Numbered from the stretch's first letter, positions 1 through 8,702 are shown. The stretch is 64,000 nucleotides of DNA from CF-13 sp036782775 (GCA_036782775.1 DAIPYJ010000009.1:1-64000), one strand, 5' to 3'. Numbers and translations are program-made. Notes: generated from the sequence alone by a model not told the origin.

Positions 1-1308
1 GATGTGGGGCTCGTTGAGCAAAAGAGTGCCGCCGATGCGGGTCTCGCCGTGCTCGCCCGAAGCCGTAAGCGTCACGAGGTTGGCGAACTCGCTTGCCGAC
101 GACCCGCGCTGCTCGACCACCGTGATGCCGTGCGCCGCAGCCACGGCTCGAGCGTTGACCGGGTTGACGCGCTCGGCGCTGAAGCGGCTCAGAAACGAGG
201 TCAGCAAGGCAGCCGTGAGCAGCGAGCCGTCGTAGTTGCCGATCTCACCGGCGTACTCGACCAACAGCCGGGTCGCCGGCTGGCGCCCGACCTGCGCGTA
301 GAAGCGGCCGATCCCTTCAGCGACCGGGATGAAGGGTCGCAGGAACGCCATCGCTTCGGGCAACGCGACCGGCGCGTTGAGCGCAAAGCGCGGGAGTCCC
401 CCATCGAGCACGGCGATGATCTGGTCGGCGATTTCGAGGGCAACGCTGATCTGCGCTTCTTCCGTCGAGGCGCCCAGATGCGGCGTGGTGACGACCTGAG
501 GCAGCGTCAACAACGGGTTTTCGCCGGGCGGTTCCTGCTCGAAGACGTCGAGCGCGGCCCCGGCCACGTGGCCATCCTGCAACCCACGCCAGAGCGCCGA
601 CTCGTCGACGATGCCGCCGCGGGCGACGTTCAGCAGCCGAACCCCAGGCTTGGTCATGGCCAGCGCCCGGGCATCGATCAAATGATGGGTCTCGGGCGTC
701 AGCGGAACGTGCAGGGTAATGACGTCCGCCTGCTGCAGTAGCTGCTCGAGCGGCAGCAGCGTGACATTGAGGCGGGCGGCACGCTCCTCTGAGGCGACCG
801 GATCGGTGGCGACAACGCGCATGCCGAATGCCTGAGCTCGGTGAGCAACCTCACGGCCGATACTGCCTAGCCCGACAACGCCCAACACCTTCTCGCGAAG
901 TTCGTTGCCAAGGAAGCGCGAGCGCTCCCACCGTCCCGATTTGACGGCCTGGTCCGCCTGCGGAATATGGCGTGACAGCGCGAGCAGCATCGCCATGGTG
1001 TGCTCCGCCGCCGCAATCGTGTTGCCAGAGGGAGCATTGACAACCAGAATGCCGGCCCGGGTGGCCGCCTCGACGTCGATGTTGTCGACGCCGGCGCCGG
1101 CTCGGCCAATGACCTTGAGGTGCTTGCCGGCCTCGATGATCGTGCGGTCGACGCGCGTCTCGCTGCGGACGATCAACGCGTCGTACTCGTGGATGGTCTC
1201 GGCGAGCGCAGCCGGACTTTGTTTGACCTTCACGTCCACGCTCGCGTGCGGCTTCAGCCGCTCGACCCCGGCCGGCGCAATGGGGTCGGCGATCAGGACG
1301 CGCGGCAC
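1..1308 (-). CDS. serA: D-3-phosphoglycerate dehydrogenase, 3' end missing
   Basis: Oxidises 3-phosphoglycerate to 3-phosphohydroxypyruvate with NAD, the first step of serine synthesis. The 436 residues present begin at a GTG (1308) reading VPRVLIADPIAP. They carry the nucleotide-binding motif VVGLGSIGREVA, the substrate-site stretch LLNVARGGIVDE, and the catalytic region ending in TTPHLGAST. A long C-terminal intervening domain follows and runs off the left edge without a stop, so any terminal ACT domain lies outside the window. The start is 4 bases after the stop of the upstream aminotransferase, so the two are probably one transcript. Family assignment is secure; the GTG start is inferred. 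Confidence 0.93.
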   Translation of the reverse strand, partial: MPRVLIADPIAPAGVERLKPHASVDVKVKQSPAALAETIHEYDALIVRSETRVDRTIIEAGKHLKVIGRAGAGVDNIDVEAATRAGILVVNAPSGNTIAAAEHTMAMLLALSRHIPQADQAVKSGRWERSRFLGNELREKVLGVVGLGSIGREVAHRAQAFGMRVVATDPVASEERAARLNVTLLPLEQLLQQADVITLHVPLTPETHHLIDARALAMTKPGVRLLNVARGGIVDESALWRGLQDGHVAGAALDVFEQEPPGENPLLTLPQVVTTPHLGASTEEAQISVALEIADQIIAVLDGGLPRFALNAPVALPEAMAFLRPFIPVAEGIGRFYAQVGRQPATRLLVEYAGEIGNYDGSLLTAALLTSFLSRFSAERVNPVNARAVAAAHGITVVEQRGSSASEFANLVTLTASGEHGETRIGGTLLLNEPHI

Positions 1309-1312
1309 GTGC

Positions 1313-2479
1313 TCAGGCGACCAGGCTTGGCTCGGACGATTCCAGCGTGCGCCGTGCCGCGGCCAGCGCAGCGCCCGGCTGCACCGTCCATCCATTTTTC
1401 TGCAGCCCTTGCTCGAGGGCTTCGACTGTCGCAATCACGTCCGGCTCGAACACCGAGCCGAGGTGACCGATCCGGAAGATTTTTCCGGAGAGCTTTCCTT
1501 GCCCTTCTCCGAGCACGAGGCCAAGTTGCCGCCAATCGTTGAACACGGCGTCGGACCTGGCTTGCAGAGCCTCCGGGAAGTAAACCGCGGTGACGGTATA
1601 CGAGGCGAACTCCGTATCAGCGAGGAGTCGCAGGCCCAGCGCCGTCGCGGCGGCGCGGAAAGCGGAGGCAATCCGGCGATGGCGGTCGAAGACGGCTTGC
1701 AAACCCTCCTCCCGCATCATCGACAGCGCCTCGCGCAGCCCGAGCAGGATGCTGACGGCCGGCGTCGTGAAGGTCATGCCCTTCGCCTGCATCGTCTTGG
1801 CCCGCTCCCAATCGAAGTAAAAGCGCGGTGCCTTCGCTTGCTTCTGGCGAGCCCATGCCTGCGGGCTAACGCTGAGCATGGTGACGCCCGGCGGCAGCAT
1901 CCATCCCTTTTGCGAGGCGGTGATCGCCACGTCCACGCCCCAGCGATCGACTGGAAGGTCGATCGATCCGATCGAACTGACACCGTCGACCACGAGCAAG
2001 CGCTTGTGCCGTTTGACCACAGCCGCCAGTGACTCGAGGGGGTTGGTGACGCCGGTTGAGGTTTCGTTGTGCGTGATGAGAACCGTCCCGATGCCGGGCT
2101 CATGACTCAGCAGGTCGTCGAGATCTTCCGGATCGGCGGCCTCGCCCCAGGGCAAGGTGTAGCGGGCGACGTCAGCGCCGAAGGCCGCCGCCAGGTCGGC
2201 AAATCGATCGCCGAAGGCTCCGATGGTGACCGCCAGCACGCGCTCTCCCGGAGAAACGAGGTTGGCGACGGCGCTCTCGAGGCCTCCGGTCCCGCTTGCC
2301 GGGAAAATCAACATGTCCTGCTCGGTCTGGAAGGCCCATTTCAAGCCCGATTCCAGCTCAGGCAACAGCGCTCTGAACTCGGGACCTCGGTGATTGATCA
2401 TGGGCGCGTCCATCGCGCGCTGAATTCGGGCTGGAACAGGGGTGGGGCCGGGGATGCGGAGTTGTTGGTTCTGAGCCAT
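1313..2479 (-). CDS. Class V aminotransferase (alanine-glyoxylate / phosphoserine aminotransferase type)
   Basis: A 388-residue PLP-dependent fold-type I enzyme. It opens with RIPGPTPVP, typical of the AGXT/serine-pyruvate group. It has the cofactor-phosphate loop PASGTGGLES, the PLP-ring aspartate in LLVVDGVSSIGS and the Schiff-base lysine K191 in TASQKGWMLPPG. Being directly upstream of serA, it most likely acts as the phosphoserine transaminase in serine synthesis, as class V enzymes of this type do in several lineages. Serine-glyoxylate or alanine-glyoxylate exchange is the alternative. The family is clear; the substrate is inferred from context. Confidence 0.88.
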   Translation of the reverse strand: MAQNQQLRIPGPTPVPARIQRAMDAPMINHRGPEFRALLPELESGLKWAFQTEQDMLIFPASGTGGLESAVANLVSPGERVLAVTIGAFGDRFADLAAAFGADVARYTLPWGEAADPEDLDDLLSHEPGIGTVLITHNETSTGVTNPLESLAAVVKRHKRLLVVDGVSSIGSIDLPVDRWGVDVAITASQKGWMLPPGVTMLSVSPQAWARQKQAKAPRFYFDWERAKTMQAKGMTFTTPAVSILLGLREALSMMREEGLQAVFDRHRRIASAFRAAATALGLRLLADTEFASYTVTAVYFPEALQARSDAVFNDWRQLGLVLGEGQGKLSGKIFRIGHLGSVFEPDVIATVEALEQGLQKNGWTVQPGAALAAARRTLESSEPSLVA

Positions 2480-2518
2480 GCGCCCTAGCTTACCGTCCGT
2501 TCGCTGTGAATAACCTCA

Positions 2519-3481
2519 TCAATAACGACGGGCGGTGGAACGTCGACGACGGTATTGGCGACGCACCACGGAAGTCCCCACCCTACCTTCCCCCACCCGC
2601 GGGGCAGGGACTCTTCTCGAGCGCGCGAGCCGATGGCGAGGACGGCGAGCAAAACGAATCAGGAGCCAGAACAGCAGGACCGCGCCGACGATCATGGCCC
2701 AGCGCTCGGCAGTCGCCGTCCGCTCGGCATCGGCGGCGGCCGCCGCTTCGGCCTGCCGTTCCGCGGCCTGAGCGGCTTCCGCTCGCTCGATCTGCACCCT
2801 GGTCGCCTCGATCTGCGGATCCGCGGCGAGGATGCCGTCGAAGAGACCTTTCGCAATCGCGTCGCGAAAATTCCCCTGCTGAATCAGCGCGAACTCGCGC
2901 GGGTTGGTGAGATAGACCGGCTCGACGGTGACGGTGGGAACGTCCGAATGCACCCAGAGCTCGGGCTTGACCGCCACCCCATCGTCCGCGATCTGATACG
3001 GCTTCAGACTTTCGGCCAGCGCACTGTCGATCGCCTGAGCAAAGGGCAGGCTGTCGGGGCGCGGATAAAAGATCGTCTCACCATTGATCGATGCGTCGCC
3101 GTCAAACGCGTTGACGTGAAGGCTGACGAACATGCGGGCGTCGGCGGCGTGCGCGATGTTCCACCGTTGGGAAATCTCGACGTACTGGTTTCCGGTGCGG
3201 GTCATGACGACCTTGACTCGTTCCTTCTGGAGCAGCGAGCGCAAGCGAAACGCAAGATCGAGCGTGATGTCTTTTTCCATCACCGGGCCGATCACGACGC
3301 CCGGGTCCCAGAGCTGGGTGGGATCGCTGGTCTCGCTGCCCCCATGTCCAGGATCGATCGCCACGACGTAGGGCGAGGGCACGACAAAGGACGGCTCCGA
3401 AGCCGCTGCCCGAGCCAGTGGCATGGACGTAAGCAAGACGACCCCGGCCGCGAGCACGGCCGGGAGGCGCGGGAACCGCAA
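2519..3481 (-). CDS. Secreted N-acetylmuramoyl-L-alanine amidase (Amidase_3) with C-terminal membrane anchor
   Basis: Cleaves the lactyl-amide bond between MurNAc and the stem peptide of peptidoglycan. Residues 1-25 are a signal peptide ending ARA. The zinc-amidase motifs follow in order: DPGHGG (H46), MEKDITL (E69), SLHVNA (H122) and the catalytic glutamate E187 in VEPVYLTN. After the catalytic domain come an Ala/Glu-rich helical stretch, a hydrophobic segment around residues 262-279 and an Arg-rich tail of about 40 residues. Part of that tail is encoded by a palindromic repeat (2577-2612), so the C-terminus was probably altered by repeat insertion. A signal peptide plus C-terminal anchor suggests surface tethering. 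Confidence 0.88.
   Translation of the reverse strand: MRFPRLPAVLAAGVVLLTSMPLARAAASEPSFVVPSPYVVAIDPGHGGSETSDPTQLWDPGVVIGPVMEKDITLDLAFRLRSLLQKERVKVVMTRTGNQYVEISQRWNIAHAADARMFVSLHVNAFDGDASINGETIFYPRPDSLPFAQAIDSALAESLKPYQIADDGVAVKPELWVHSDVPTVTVEPVYLTNPREFALIQQGNFRDAIAKGLFDGILAADPQIEATRVQIERAEAAQAAERQAEAAAAADAERTATAERWAMIVGAVLLFWLLIRFARRPRHRLARSRRVPAPRVGEGRVGTSVVRRQYRRRRSTARRY
2577..2612. repeat. Interspersed palindromic element, degenerate copy inside a coding region
   Basis: A CCCCACCCTACC lead is followed by a C-rich/G-rich imperfect inverted repeat. It resembles the elements at 3503-3541 and 18446-18481. It lies in frame within the 3' end of the amidase gene and encodes the APRVGEGRVG part of its tail. 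The stem has three central mismatches. Confidence 0.5.
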
Positions 3482-3502
3482 CTAGCGCGCAGTATACGAG
3501 GA

Positions 3503-3541
3503 GCCCCTCACCATACCCTCTCCCCTCAAGTGGGGAGAGGG
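3503..3541. repeat. Interspersed palindromic element with perfect 10-bp stem
   Basis: A GCCCCTCACCATA lead precedes a hairpin with stem CCCTCTCCCC (3516-3525), a 6-base loop and stem GGGGAGAGGG (3532-3541). It sits in the gap between the histidine kinase stop (3544) and the amidase start (3481). It resembles REP-type extragenic repeats. It could also act as a transcript-end hairpin, but there is no T-tract. Confidence 0.7.
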
Positions 3542-3543
3542 AT

Positions 3544-5754
3544 TTATTGCGCTTCGCTGAGGACGGCGAGGTGCGGTGCACTCCCTGCAATCGCGGTCGG
3601 AAGCGGCTTGGCCGGGACTTCGCCGCAGATGCGCGTGCCTTCGCCAGGAGCCGACACGATGGTGAGTTTTCCGCCGAGCGCTTCAATCCGGTCACGCATG
3701 TTTTGAAGCCCCGAACCGGCGTGGATGTGTTTCGGGTCAAAGCCTCGGCCATCGTCCTCGACGGTGAAATCGAGCAGGCCATCGTGGCTGGCGACCCGAA
3801 TGCACGCCTTGCTCGCTTCCGCGGACTTGGCGATGTTCTGCAACGCCTCGAGACAGCAGAAGTAGACAGCGGACTCCGTTTCGGGCAGATATCGGCCGAC
3901 CTCGCCGAATTCCAGCGTCACGGGAACCGACGACTTATTTGCCTGCGCTTGCAAAGCGACCCGCAGACCGCCATCGGCCAGCAGCGGTGGGTAGATGCCC
4001 CGAGCCAGCTCGCGCAGCGATTGCACGGCATCATCCGTGTCGGTTTTGAGCTGGGCCAGGGCCTTGCGCAGCTTGACCGGGTCCTTGTCGATGAGCCGCT
4101 CGGCGAGGCTCAACTTGACCTTCAGGGCCACCAGTTGTTGCTGCGCGCCGTCGTGAATATTCCGCTCGAGCCGGCGCCGCGCCTCGTCCTGAGCGCGAAC
4201 CAGGCGCTGGCGCGAGAGCCGCAAGTCCTCGAGCCGTGCCAGGAGGTCAGCGGTCAATTGTGAGTTGCGCAGCACCAGGCCGGCCTGGGCAGCGACATTC
4301 GTGACCAGCGTGGTCTCGGCGGCCGTCAGCGTCTCGCCGGGCTTCCGAAGCGTGAAGGCGCCCAACAGCATGCCTTGATGGCGGACCGGGACCGCGAGAT
4401 CTTCGCCGGGAAACGCCGGGAGGACATCACCGTCAAGCGGAATCAACGCAGCAGGCGTTTCACGCTCTCCGGGCCATCGGGCCGACGCCCGCAATCGATC
4501 CTCGACACGCAGCCAAACGGTGGCGGTCGCGCCCGTTCCTTCCGACAGGATGCGGACGGTTCTCGAGAGGACGTCCTCGGTCCCAAGCGTCTGGATCAGC
4601 TCGGAGAAGGAAGACAGGACCTGATACGGTGTCGCGCGGTTTCCATACACGAGGCGGTTAGCCAAGCGCTGGAGCGCGTTACGCGCTGGCTGAAACGCCA
4701 CCGCAACCAGGCCGGTCGCCAGGAGGGAGAGCAGCAAGCTGTGCTGCTGGGTACCGATGAGGTTGCCAATGCCCACGACCACTCCGACGTAGACGGCGGT
4801 GACAAATGCCGCCAGCGCGCCGTAAGCCAGGGTCCGGCTGACGATGCGATCGATATCCCACAAGCGATAGCGCACGATGCCGATGAAGAGCGCCACCGGG
4901 ATGATGGCGAAGACCGGCTGAAACACGCGGAAAAGCCCGACCGGGACCTCCTGGAGCGATCGCCCCTGCAAGCTTGGCGTCAGCAACGCCGGCAACTGCT
5001 CGGGATGGCTGAAAAAGGCGACAACCAGGGCGGGAAGGAGTGCGAAAAAGAGCAAGCGAGACAGTTGACGTTCCTCGACGGCTTTGGGTCGGCCCCAGCG
5101 ATAGGCCTGCGCCAACACGCCGACCGCGGGAACCGCCAGCCCGAAGAGGCCGATGATGGCCAGCCGCTGCGCGCTGGCTTCAACGGCATTGAGGCCAAGC
5201 GCGAGCACCGCGGTAACGGGTAGATAGAGGAGCGCCTGCGCCCAGCGAGGCCAGCGCGGGACGAGCTCGCCATCAGGAAAGGTGAGGAGCGCGTAGAGAT
5301 AGGCGACCATCGCGACCAGCTCGAAGGCGAAATGCAGCGGCGAATCGCCGATCAGTGGTTGTAAGGCGGTGTAGACGGTCAGCGCCTGCAGGTTGAAGGC
5401 AGCCGCGGTTCCGACCATGCCAATGGCCAGGAACCGGGCGGTGCGATTGCCTGGCCGCAGGTACAGCAGGTAGAGGCCGAGCACAAGGTTGAGGACGCTG
5501 AAGCCGTAGTCGAGAGCAATCCCCTCGCCCGACTCGGCCTGGTGGGAAGCAACCGCCACCGCCTGCGCGATCTGTTCTGGCAAGGTCTGCTGGTCGAAGC
5601 CGAAGAGATGCAGGTTCCGATGCAGGTCGGGCGACAGGTGCGCCATGGCGGCCAGCGCCCCCAACGCCAGCACGAAGATGGCATAGGCCGTATAAACCGC
5701 CAGGAAACCAAAAAAGAGAAGGTCACCGGTGAGCTGCCAGCGCCGGCGCGTCAT
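3544..5754 (-). CDS. Membrane sensor histidine kinase (multi-TM, GAF, HisKA_3, HATPase)
   Basis: About 736 residues. The N-terminal half holds many hydrophobic segments interrupted by loops (a multi-pass sensor). A GAF-like domain follows, then the dimerisation helix with the phospho-acceptor histidine in LERNIHDGAQQQ, then an ATPase domain with EALQNIAKSAE (N box) and VEDDGRGFD (G1). This is the NarX/DesK-like HPK7 class, which pairs with LuxR-type response regulators; none is adjacent. The ATG at 5754 was chosen because it follows the upstream stop (5758-5756) by one base. An in-frame ATG at 5778 would overlap that gene by 23 bases. It is co-transcribed with the cupredoxin lipoprotein. The signal sensed is unknown. 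Confidence 0.87.
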   Translation of the reverse strand: MTRRRWQLTGDLLFFGFLAVYTAYAIFVLALGALAAMAHLSPDLHRNLHLFGFDQQTLPEQIAQAVAVASHQAESGEGIALDYGFSVLNLVLGLYLLYLRPGNRTARFLAIGMVGTAAAFNLQALTVYTALQPLIGDSPLHFAFELVAMVAYLYALLTFPDGELVPRWPRWAQALLYLPVTAVLALGLNAVEASAQRLAIIGLFGLAVPAVGVLAQAYRWGRPKAVEERQLSRLLFFALLPALVVAFFSHPEQLPALLTPSLQGRSLQEVPVGLFRVFQPVFAIIPVALFIGIVRYRLWDIDRIVSRTLAYGALAAFVTAVYVGVVVGIGNLIGTQQHSLLLSLLATGLVAVAFQPARNALQRLANRLVYGNRATPYQVLSSFSELIQTLGTEDVLSRTVRILSEGTGATATVWLRVEDRLRASARWPGERETPAALIPLDGDVLPAFPGEDLAVPVRHQGMLLGAFTLRKPGETLTAAETTLVTNVAAQAGLVLRNSQLTADLLARLEDLRLSRQRLVRAQDEARRRLERNIHDGAQQQLVALKVKLSLAERLIDKDPVKLRKALAQLKTDTDDAVQSLRELARGIYPPLLADGGLRVALQAQANKSSVPVTLEFGEVGRYLPETESAVYFCCLEALQNIAKSAEASKACIRVASHDGLLDFTVEDDGRGFDPKHIHAGSGLQNMRDRIEALGGKLTIVSAPGEGTRICGEVPAKPLPTAIAGSAPHLAVLSEAQ

Positions 5755-5755
5755 C

Positions 5756-7006
5756 TCAATGGACCACCACCGTCCCAACCATCTGCGGATGGATGAGGCA
5801 GGCGTAGTGATACGTCCCCGGCTTGGTAAAGGTCAGGGCATAGCCAATGTCGGCCGGCCCACCGCCGCCAAGGCCGGAAGAGATGAAGTGGGACCCGTCA
5901 TAGCTGCCGCCGTCGGTGATCTGCGGCGCTACTTCTGAGGGAGGCGGTCCGGGTCCTCCCTGCTGCGATTGCGGTAAACCGGGACTGGCAACCGGTCCGA
6001 TCGCCTGCGGATTCCAGGTCACCTTCCCATCCTTCGCCACGCTGAATTCGGGAAAGTAGCTGGGCACGTCGAAGGCGACGTTGTGAAAATCGGCGACCAC
6101 CAGCCATCGAAGCGTGTCTTCATCTTTGTTGTTCGTGGTCTTCGGGTAGAACTCGCTGATGTTGCCGTAGCCATGGACATCGGTCTCATCGGGCGATCCA
6201 TAGCCCGCCAACACGAACTTGTATGGAGCGTTGAGCTTGACCGGATAGTGGCCTTTCTTCGCGTCATTGAAGGCGTTGACCAGCGGCTTGGCGAATGCAT
6301 CGATCTGGCTCTGGGCCTGCTGGTCGACGGTCGCCTGCGAAGGAATCGTCGCATTCTTGGGAACGATGGTGAGCGCGCCATTCATGCCCGGGCCATGAAA
6401 GAGACAGATGAAGTGGTAGGTGCCCGGCGTCGCATCCGCCGCAACCGGAACGCGAAACGTGTTGTCGCGATCGGTCCCCTGGTAAGGGATGAAGCCGCTC
6501 GAGTAGAAGGCCTGGCGGCCGGTAAAGGCGGGCTGGGCTCGTTTCGGACAGGGGGTATTGATATCGGTCGGCGGCGTGCCGCGGTCCAGGTAGCAGGGCT
6601 GCGCGCCGTTCTGCTGGACGTGGTTGTTCTGATCGACCATGAAGGGGATCTGGTTGAAGGCCGCCTGGTCGGTCTGATTCAACACGTCCTGAGGGGGCTG
6701 CTTTTCCTTATCGATGTAAGCCCAGACGGGTTTGCCGACCGTGTCGATGATTTGGCCAAAGCTCACCGTGTGGGCCTCGCCGTTCCAGGCTTGCTTGAAA
6801 ACGGCTGTGTCGCCCTGCCGCACCGTGACATGGCTGGGGAAGTATCGGGCGAACATATTCGTGAATTGGTCGTAGTGGTAGTCGACGAGAATCGTTCGCT
6901 CGTTCTGGTTGGCGCCGGGCCCAAAGACGCCGCAGCTGGTCAAGAGCAGCAGGCAGGCCAGCGCAGGGGCGAGCGGGCGCACGACGCCAGGGTACGGAGG
7001 AATCAC
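5756..7006 (-). CDS. Lipoprotein with two cupredoxin (plastocyanin-like) domains
   Basis: 416 residues with a lipoprotein signal ending in the lipobox LLLTSC. Two copper-site signatures are seen: an internal one, TYHFICLFHGPGMNG, and a C-terminal one, TYHYACLIHPQMVG. Each has the Cys/His/Met spacing of type-1 copper proteins, so a membrane-tethered periplasmic or surface electron carrier or copper-binding protein is likely. A Pro/Gly/Gln-rich linker separates the domains. The GTG at 7006 is used here; a second in-frame GTG at 6982 would give a more typical lipoprotein leader. The histidine kinase downstream starts one base after its stop, suggesting that the sensor responds to copper, redox or envelope state (inference). 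Confidence 0.83.
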   Translation of the reverse strand: MIPPYPGVVRPLAPALACLLLLTSCGVFGPGANQNERTILVDYHYDQFTNMFARYFPSHVTVRQGDTAVFKQAWNGEAHTVSFGQIIDTVGKPVWAYIDKEKQPPQDVLNQTDQAAFNQIPFMVDQNNHVQQNGAQPCYLDRGTPPTDINTPCPKRAQPAFTGRQAFYSSGFIPYQGTDRDNTFRVPVAADATPGTYHFICLFHGPGMNGALTIVPKNATIPSQATVDQQAQSQIDAFAKPLVNAFNDAKKGHYPVKLNAPYKFVLAGYGSPDETDVHGYGNISEFYPKTTNNKDEDTLRWLVVADFHNVAFDVPSYFPEFSVAKDGKVTWNPQAIGPVASPGLPQSQQGGPGPPPSEVAPQITDGGSYDGSHFISSGLGGGGPADIGYALTFTKPGTYHYACLIHPQMVGTVVVH

Positions 7007-7061
7007 CGTGTGATGCTAACGGGCTAGCCCGTCGCTCTCAGGGGTGCTGGTACGACGCCTT

Positions 7062-7307
7062 CTAGCGCTGGTCGGCCGTGTAGGGAAGCAGGGCGACGTG
7101 CCGGGCCCGCTTGAGCGCGACGGCCAGGCGACGCTGGTGCCGGGCGCAGGTGCCCGTTACCCGGCGAGGCAAGATCTTGCCGCGCTCGCTGACGAACCGC
7201 CGCAAGCGCGAAACCTCTTTGTAGTCGATCAGGTGGACCTTCTCCGCGCAGAAGTTGCAGACCTTCTTATGCGGCTTGCGGTCGCGCTTTTCAGTGGCTG
7301 GGGGCAT
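7062..7307 (-). CDS. rpsR: 30S ribosomal protein bS18
   Basis: 81 residues, normal length. KVCNFCAEK and IDYKEVSRLRRFVSERGKI are characteristic of bS18, and the first contains a CxxC pair, marking a zinc-binding-type (C+) S18. It is the last gene of the conserved rpsF-ssb-rpsR operon, where S6 and S18 bind each other on the 30S platform. A 14-bp palindrome (ACGGGCTAGCCCGT, 7019-7032) lies downstream and could serve as the transcript end. Confidence 0.97.
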   Translation of the reverse strand: MPPATEKRDRKPHKKVCNFCAEKVHLIDYKEVSRLRRFVSERGKILPRRVTGTCARHQRRLAVALKRARHVALLPYTADQR

Positions 7308-7327
7308 GGGTGACTTCCAATCGCTCC

Positions 7328-7777
7328 TTAAAAGGGAATGTCATCGGGGTCGACATCGCGGGATGCATCCTCGGTGTGACCACCGCCGGCGCCGACCGCG
7401 GCTTCGACTGGCTCGGCGGCATGCGCCTGGTTCTGGCTGCGGCTCTCGAGGAACTGGATCTCGGTGGCGTTGACCTCGGTGGTCTTGCGCTTCTGGCCGT
7501 CCTGTCCTTCCCATGAGCGGGTCTGCAGCCGCCCCTCGACGTAGACGAGGCTCCCCTTGTGCAGGTATTGGCCGCAAATTTCGGCCAGGTTGCGCTTGCC
7601 GATGTTCCAGACCACCACGTTGTGGTAATCCGTATACTCCTTCTTTTCGCCGTCCGGGCCCTGGCCGTAGCGGTTGGTGGCCAGCGAGAAGGTCGTCACC
7701 GGCGATCCGCTCGGGGTATAGCGCATTTCGGGGTCGCGAGTCAGTCGGCCGATGAGCATGACTTTGTTCAGGTTCAT
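7328..7777 (-). CDS. ssb: Single-stranded DNA-binding protein
   Basis: 149 residues with an N-terminal OB-fold (MNLNKVMLIGRLTRDPEMRY, then TDYHNVVVWNIGKRNLAE and the VYVEGRLQTRSW strand). A flexible acidic linker leads to the C-terminal peptide DPDDIPF, which recruits replication and repair partners. The ATG at 7777 overlaps the rpsF stop as ATGA, which fixes the start. A longer in-frame reading back to 7945 would run inside rpsF and is not credible. Confidence 0.96.
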   Translation of the reverse strand: MNLNKVMLIGRLTRDPEMRYTPSGSPVTTFSLATNRYGQGPDGEKKEYTDYHNVVVWNIGKRNLAEICGQYLHKGSLVYVEGRLQTRSWEGQDGQKRKTTEVNATEIQFLESRSQNQAHAAEPVEAAVGAGGGHTEDASRDVDPDDIPF

Positions 7778-8070
7778 GTGTTCCCCTCGTCTTGTCGAAC
7801 CAGTAAATGCCGGAAAACGGTATCGGAGATCTTCAGCACGCGCTCGACTTCGGCGACCTTCGCTTGTTCGAGGTCGAATTCCTCGACGACGTAATAGCCC
7901 TCCCGTTGGTCCTTGACCGAGAACGCCAGGCGCCGCTTGCCCCACGGCGTGACCTTGCGGACCTGGCCGCCATTGGTCTGAATCAGCTGGCCGACCTTCT
8001 CGATCTCTTGCTGGACGGCCTGATCGTCAAGCTCGGGCTTGACGAGATACATCAGTTCGTAAGCCGACAA
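7774..8070 (-). CDS. rpsF: 30S ribosomal protein bS6
   Basis: 98 residues beginning SAYELMYLVKPEL, with the family signature GKRRLAFSVKDQREGYYVVEEFD. The start is TTG at 8070, preceded by the very strong ribosome-binding site AAAGGAGGT at normal spacing, which decides the start. First gene of rpsF-ssb-rpsR. S6 is a 30S platform protein that pairs with S18. Confidence 0.97.
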   Translation of the reverse strand: MSAYELMYLVKPELDDQAVQQEIEKVGQLIQTNGGQVRKVTPWGKRRLAFSVKDQREGYYVVEEFDLEQAKVAEVERVLKISDTVFRHLLVRQDEGNT

Positions 8071-8177
8071 TCGACAACCTCCTTTCCTGTGGGATTTGCT
8101 CCGACTATGGCCAGCGGGCGGCAGCGGAGCAGGAAAGCGGACGTAAGTTTACCAGAGGTTCCCCGGCAAAATCGGAC

Positions 8178-8208
8178 AAAAAATTGGCGGCCGCCCGTAG
8201 GCGGCCGC
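8178..8208 (-). terminator. Intrinsic terminator of the SRPBCC gene
   Basis: A perfect 9-bp stem (GCGGCCGCC / GGCGGCCGC, 8187-8208) with a 4-base loop is followed on the minus strand by a run of six T (8183-8178). It lies 24 bases after the stop of the gene at 8232-8702. Confidence 0.9.
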
Positions 8209-8231
8209 TGCGGAGGGAAACCGAACGTTCG

Positions 8232-8702
8232 TTATTTCTTGAGTTCGCCGCCCTCGATCTTGCCCGACCACTTGCCGGTCGGCGCCCCGCGCTCCTCGAT
8301 GAACTCCTTGAATCGCTTCAAGTCGTTCTCGACCCGTCCGGGCGTCGCCTGGATCAGTTTGTCGCCAACCTCACCGGCTGCGCCGGCGGGCGGATCGTAG
8401 TCCAGCATCAGTTTGACCTTGGTGTGGCCATTGACCGGCTGAAACTCGACCGTTCCGTCGTTCTTATCGCCGCTGGTCGCGCGCCAGGCGATCACCTTGT
8501 TCGGCTTTTGCTCGACGATCTCGGCGCTCCATTCCCGCTCGGTGCCGGCAACCTTGGCCTTCCACTGAAGGTGCTTATCGTCTAGCTGCCGCACCTGTTC
8601 GACGTTCTCCATGAACTGCGGGAACTCTTCGAACTGCGTCCACTGCGCGTAAACCTGGTCGACCGGCTTGTCGACCTCGATGGTCTTCTCAACGTGAGCC
8701 AT
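8232..8702 (-). CDS. SRPBCC-family (START/Bet v 1-like) protein, polyketide cyclase/dehydrase type
   Basis: 156 residues. MAHVEKTIEVDKPVDQVYAQ and the conserved EEFPQFMENVEQV, then PNKVIAWRATSG, follow the usual order of the helix-grip SRPBCC fold that binds hydrophobic ligands. No signal peptide, so probably cytoplasmic. It is a single-gene unit with its own promoter (8753-8781), an AAGGAGGG ribosome-binding site and a strong terminator. The ligand is unknown; the family is often stress- or membrane-associated. Confidence 0.82.
   Translation of the reverse strand: MAHVEKTIEVDKPVDQVYAQWTQFEEFPQFMENVEQVRQLDDKHLQWKAKVAGTEREWSAEIVEQKPNKVIAWRATSGDKNDGTVEFQPVNGHTKVKLMLDYDPPAGAAGEVGDKLIQATPGRVENDLKRFKEFIEERGAPTGKWSGKIEGGELKK

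Noticed and set aside
4..741. Long plus-strand reading frame at the left edge
   Set aside because: It is antisense to serA, whose minus-strand frame has all expected motifs; GC-rich codon bias creates open shadow frames.
905..2032. 375-codon plus-strand frame
   Set aside because: Antisense to serA and the class V aminotransferase; composition (Arg/Ser/Ala-rich) is that of a shadow.
2555..3706. 383-codon plus-strand frame over the amidase
   Set aside because: Antisense to a protein with a signal peptide and all amidase motifs.
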